This document shows positions 61,340 through 64,000 of a stretch of 64,000 bases of DNA, one piece after another (position 1 is the stretch's first letter; each line of letters starts with the position of its first letter). A program made the translations under genes and the position numbers. This DNA is from Acrocarpospora macrocephala. GTDB taxonomy: Bacteria > Actinomycetota > Actinomycetes > Streptosporangiales > Streptosporangiaceae. Under the pieces are notes generated by a model. It did no database searches, was not told where the DNA came from, and saw only the letters and a list, made by a program, of their open reading frames with translations. The stretch is from assembly GCF_009687865.1 (NCBI RefSeq), contig NZ_BLAE01000051.1, forward strand, positions 1-64,000, in the 5' to 3' direction.

Positions 61340-61407
61340 CTGGACATGGCGCAGGGCGCCCCACCCGGTGGCATCGCCAACCGGAGACAGATCATGGGAG
61401 GCCATTC

Positions 61408-62421
61408 GTGGCATCAGTTCGACTTACGGTGATGCGCGGCATCGCCTTGCTGGCCGGCGGCGCCGTACTCGCCGCGTGCGGCCAGTCCGCCGGGTCCGGC
61501 GACGCCTCGGGCGAGAAGGCGCAACTGCGCGTTGGGGCGATCTACCTCGACTCGCAGGGCTTCTACGCCGGCGTGAAGAAGGGCATCGAGACCACCGCCG
61601 CCAAGGACGCGAACCTCAAGCTGCTGGGCAACAACGCGCAGGGTGACGCGGCCAAGGAGTCCTCGTTCATGTCGACCCTGGTCGCCTCCAAGGTGGACGC
61701 GATCATCACCTCGGCCGTCTCCGCCACCGCGTCCACCCCGGCGATCGCGGCGGCCAGCAAGGCCGGGATCCCGGTCGTCTGTTACAACACCTGCATCAAC
61801 GACGCGGACGCCAGGAAGTACGTGTGGGGCTACGTCCTGTCCGATCCGTACGTCTTCGGCAAGAAGCTGGGCGAGCAGGCCGGCAAGTACTTCACCTCCC
61901 AGCAAATCGACAAACCGAAGATCGCGGTGCTGAACTGCGACTTCGTGGAGGTCTGCAAGGAGCGCAAGCGCGGCTTCAAGGACGGCCTGGCCGCCGCCGT
62001 ACCGGGTGCCCAGTACGTGGCCGACCAGGAGGGCGCGGTCGTCGACAAGGCCACCCCGGTCGCCGAGAACATCATCACCGCGAACCCGGAGCTGGACGCG
62101 TTCTACGCGGTCGCGGGCGGCGGTACCCTGGCCGGAATCAAGGCCGTCACCACCCGCGCCCGCATCGGCAAGACCGTCGTCTTCGGCAGCGACATGACCG
62201 TGGACATCGCCAAAGCCCTCGTCGACGGCAGCATTCTCAAGGCGGAGATCGACGTCCCCGCCCAGACGGTGGGCAAGCTGGCCTACGAGGCCGCCCGCAA
62301 GGCGACCGGCGGCGCCAAGAACGACACGTTCATCATCCCGGTGGAGCCGATCCTCTACACGGCCGACGACAAGGCCACCAGCGAGAAGTGGCTGACCGAG
62401 CACAGCGACGGGATCCCGTAA
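61408..62421 (+). CDS. Ribose/galactose-type ABC binding lipoprotein
   Basis: 337 residues from GTG 61408 (GGGAGG upstream). Lipobox VLAAC; Peripla_BP_4 fold: AIYLDSQGFYAGVKKGIETTAAKD, VDAIITSAVSATASTPAIAAASKAGIPVV, FGSDMTVDIAKALVDGSIL. Binds a sugar, likely the one used by the adjacent sugar-acid pathway. Followed by its ATPase after 42 nt. Confidence 0.9.
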   Translation: MASVRLTVMRGIALLAGGAVLAACGQSAGSGDASGEKAQLRVGAIYLDSQGFYAGVKKGIETTAAKDANLKLLGNNAQGDAAKESSFMSTLVASKVDAIITSAVSATASTPAIAAASKAGIPVVCYNTCINDADARKYVWGYVLSDPYVFGKKLGEQAGKYFTSQQIDKPKIAVLNCDFVEVCKERKRGFKDGLAAAVPGAQYVADQEGAVVDKATPVAENIITANPELDAFYAVAGGGTLAGIKAVTTRARIGKTVVFGSDMTVDIAKALVDGSILKAEIDVPAQTVGKLAYEAARKATGGAKNDTFIIPVEPILYTADDKATSEKWLTEHSDGIP

Positions 62422-62463
62422 ACCGTCTCCGTCCCTGTCCCGATCGCTCCCAGGAAGGCTCCC

Positions 62464-63957
62464 ATGTCGAACACCGACGTCGTCGCGGAGGTGCGCGCCG
62501 GCACCAAGCGTTACCCCGGTGTCACCGCTCTCAGTGACGTCGACTTCACGGTGCGACGCGGCGAGGTCCGCGCGCTGCTGGGCAAGAACGGCGCCGGCAA
62601 GTCCACCCTGATCAAGGTCCTCTCCGGCGCCGAGCACCTCGACTCCGGCGAGGCGTTCGTCCGGGGGAGGCCGCTGGCGGGCCTCGGGACGCGGGACGTG
62701 GCCGGCCTGGGGGTCGCGACCGTCTACCAGGAACTGAGCCTGGTGCCGGACATGACCGTCGCGGAGAACCTGTTCCTGGGGGCCTGGCCCCGGTCCCGCG
62801 GCGCGATCGACCTGCGCCGGATGCGCGCCGAGGCGAGGGAGGCGATGGCACGCATCGGCGTCCACCTCGACGTCGACAGCCCCGTCGACTCCCTCGGCTC
62901 CGCCGGCCAGCAACTCGTGGAGATCGCCCGCGCCGTCGGCCAGCGGCCCGCCCTGCTCATCCTCGACGAGCCGACCAGCTCCCTCGCCGCCGCCGAGGTC
63001 CGGCAGGTGATCGACGCGGTACGGCACGTCGCGGAGCAGGGGGTCGCGGTCATCTACGTCAGCCACCGGATGGACGAGATCCGGCAGGTGGCCGACACCG
63101 CCACGGTCGTCCGCGACGGCAGGATCGTGGAGACGTTGCCGGTGGGCACCGCCTCCACCCAGGAAATCGTCACGATGATGCTCGGCACGGCGCCCGACGC
63201 CCTGGCGCCAAGGGCCAGACGTCCCAGCGCGGAGCGGCCGGTGCTGTCCGCGCGCGGCCTGGTCAGCGAGAAGCTGCACGGCCTTGACCTCGACGTCCGC
63301 CCCGGGGAGATCCTCGGCATCGCCGGGGTGCTCGGCTCCGGCCGTACCGAGGCGCTGCGCGCGCTGGTGGGCCTGGACCGCCCGGACGCCGGTGAGATCC
63401 GCCTTCGCGGCGAGGCAGTACGGCCGGGCGCGTTCGCCGCCATGCTCCGCAGGGGCCTGGGCATCACGCCGGAGAACCGGCGGCGCCAGGGGATCGTGCC
63501 GCTGCTGGGGGTCGATGAGAACATCGTCATCAGCGACCTGCGGCGGGTGAGCCGCTCCGGCGTGCTGGACCGTCGCGCCGTACGGCGGGCCGCCCAGACG
63601 CTCATCGACCGCCTGGCGATCAAGACGGCCCGGCCCGGCACGCCGATCGGCACGCTCAGCGGCGGCAACCAGCAGAAGGCCGTCCTCGCCCGGTGGCTGC
63701 ACGCGGGCAGCGACGTCCTGCTGCTCGACGAGCCCACCCGCGGCGTTGACGTGGAGGCCAAACGCCAGATCTACCACCAGATGCGCGAGCTGGCGGACGA
63801 CGGGCGCGCGGTCGTCTTCGTCTCCAGCGAGGTGGAGGAACTGGCCGACATCTGTGACCGCATCGTCGTCCTGCGCGGCGGACGCGCCGTGGCCGAGCTC
63901 AGCGGTGACGAGATCGAGCTCAACCGCGTCCTGGCCCTGGCGATCGCTGAGGAATGA
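62464..63957 (+). CDS. Sugar ABC ATPase with two nucleotide-binding domains (RbsA/MglA type)
   Basis: 497 residues. First domain GKNGAGKST, LGSAGQQLVEIARA, LLILDEPTSSL; second domain with degenerate P-loop GVLGSGRTEALRAL but intact LSGGNQQKAVLARWL and VLLLDEPTRGVD. Standard for monosaccharide importers. Confidence 0.93.
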   Translation: MSNTDVVAEVRAGTKRYPGVTALSDVDFTVRRGEVRALLGKNGAGKSTLIKVLSGAEHLDSGEAFVRGRPLAGLGTRDVAGLGVATVYQELSLVPDMTVAENLFLGAWPRSRGAIDLRRMRAEAREAMARIGVHLDVDSPVDSLGSAGQQLVEIARAVGQRPALLILDEPTSSLAAAEVRQVIDAVRHVAEQGVAVIYVSHRMDEIRQVADTATVVRDGRIVETLPVGTASTQEIVTMMLGTAPDALAPRARRPSAERPVLSARGLVSEKLHGLDLDVRPGEILGIAGVLGSGRTEALRALVGLDRPDAGEIRLRGEAVRPGAFAAMLRRGLGITPENRRRQGIVPLLGVDENIVISDLRRVSRSGVLDRRAVRRAAQTLIDRLAIKTARPGTPIGTLSGGNQQKAVLARWLHAGSDVLLLDEPTRGVDVEAKRQIYHQMRELADDGRAVVFVSSEVEELADICDRIVVLRGGRAVAELSGDEIELNRVLALAIAEE

Positions 63958-63965
63958 GAGAGAAC

Positions 63966-64000
63966 ATGAGCACGACCACGCCCACGGGCCCGCCCGTGGC
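63966..64000 (+). CDS. Start of probable RbsC-type permease (runs off right edge)
   Basis: ATG 63966 after GAGAGA, 8 nt beyond the ATPase stop; only 11 codons (MSTTTPTGPPV) are visible. The permease call comes from gene order alone. Confidence 0.5.
   Translation, partial: MSTTTPTGPPV

Noticed and set aside
1-64000. CRISPR array, tRNA or rRNA genes
   Set aside because: No regularly spaced direct repeats and no tRNA- or rRNA-like stretches were noticed on reading; short tRNA-like folds were not computed.

Overview
The window is strongly GC-rich, densely coded DNA with many GTG starts, ATGA/GTGA start-stop overlaps, SARP- and IclR-type regulators, an FxLD lanthipeptide locus and a mycofactocin-type SDR. 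This points to a filamentous actinomycete; a Streptosporangiales-like host is a guess. Everything was read by eye from the sequence and its translations. No database search was possible, so family names rest on recognised motifs.

Layout. (1) 1-5428, minus strand: an FxLD-class lanthipeptide operon in the order methyltransferase, 44-residue precursor, hairpin, LanB dehydratase, LanC cyclase. LanC is broken: its frame stops matching a cyclase right after the WCY of the first zinc motif and runs in frame into the 5' end of a tyrosine recombinase that leaves the window on the left. (2) 5680-9132: a TPR-type regulator, a deazaflavin-dependent oxidoreductase, an SDR and a LysR regulator. (3) 9114-13268: a 1384-residue SARP-NTPase-membrane-WD40 regulator. 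(4) 13500-17484: a secreted Tat sulfatase and a secreted glucuronoyl esterase (CE15-FN3-FN3-CBM2), the latter behind CGAAA-N-TTTCG-type palindromes known from actinomycete xylanase promoters.

(5) 17520-34304, minus strand: a near-gapless catabolic operon of 16 genes. It runs from an Fe-S/FMN/FAD demethylase-type oxidoreductase through a methyltransferase, two small proteins, a TauABC-like importer, SDR, M20-like protein, alpha/beta hydrolase-Ohr fusion, IclR, CoA-transferase, cyclase, MmgE/PrpD and hydantoinase to a CitE-like lyase, and ends at a strong bidirectional terminator. The substrate is unknown; a small N-containing, possibly N-methylated, ring compound that is taken up, opened and CoA-activated is a reasonable guess.

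(6) 34707-54986: a second catabolic cluster with its own IclR regulator. It includes an acyl-CoA ligase, mycofactocin-type SDR, homogentisate-dioxygenase-like ring-cleavage enzyme, beta-oxidation enzymes (SDR, double hot-dog hydratase, SCP2-thiolase-like protein, two-subunit acyl-CoA dehydrogenase), three SnoaL/NTF2-fold proteins, a VOC protein and a LivJGFHM importer. Its intergenic regions share a 13-bp palindrome near TCCGAWWATCGGA, usually with a third TCCGA half-site exactly 8 bp away. This looks like the operator of the cluster and lets the regulon be drawn from sequence alone.

(7) 55089-56967, minus strand: a NUDIX/winged-helix regulator followed by an MTAN-like nucleoside cleavage domain whose C-terminal tail carries a Gln-Ala-Gly / Gly-Gly motif resembling bacterial amyloid-signalling (BASS/RHIM-like) motifs. 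This is a candidate immune or cell-death effector. (8) 57054-64000: a sugar-acid module (KDG kinase, KDPG aldolase, galactonate-dehydratase-like enzyme, FadR-type regulator, SDR) divergent from a ribose-type ABC importer that continues past the right edge. No rRNA, tRNA or CRISPR array was seen.
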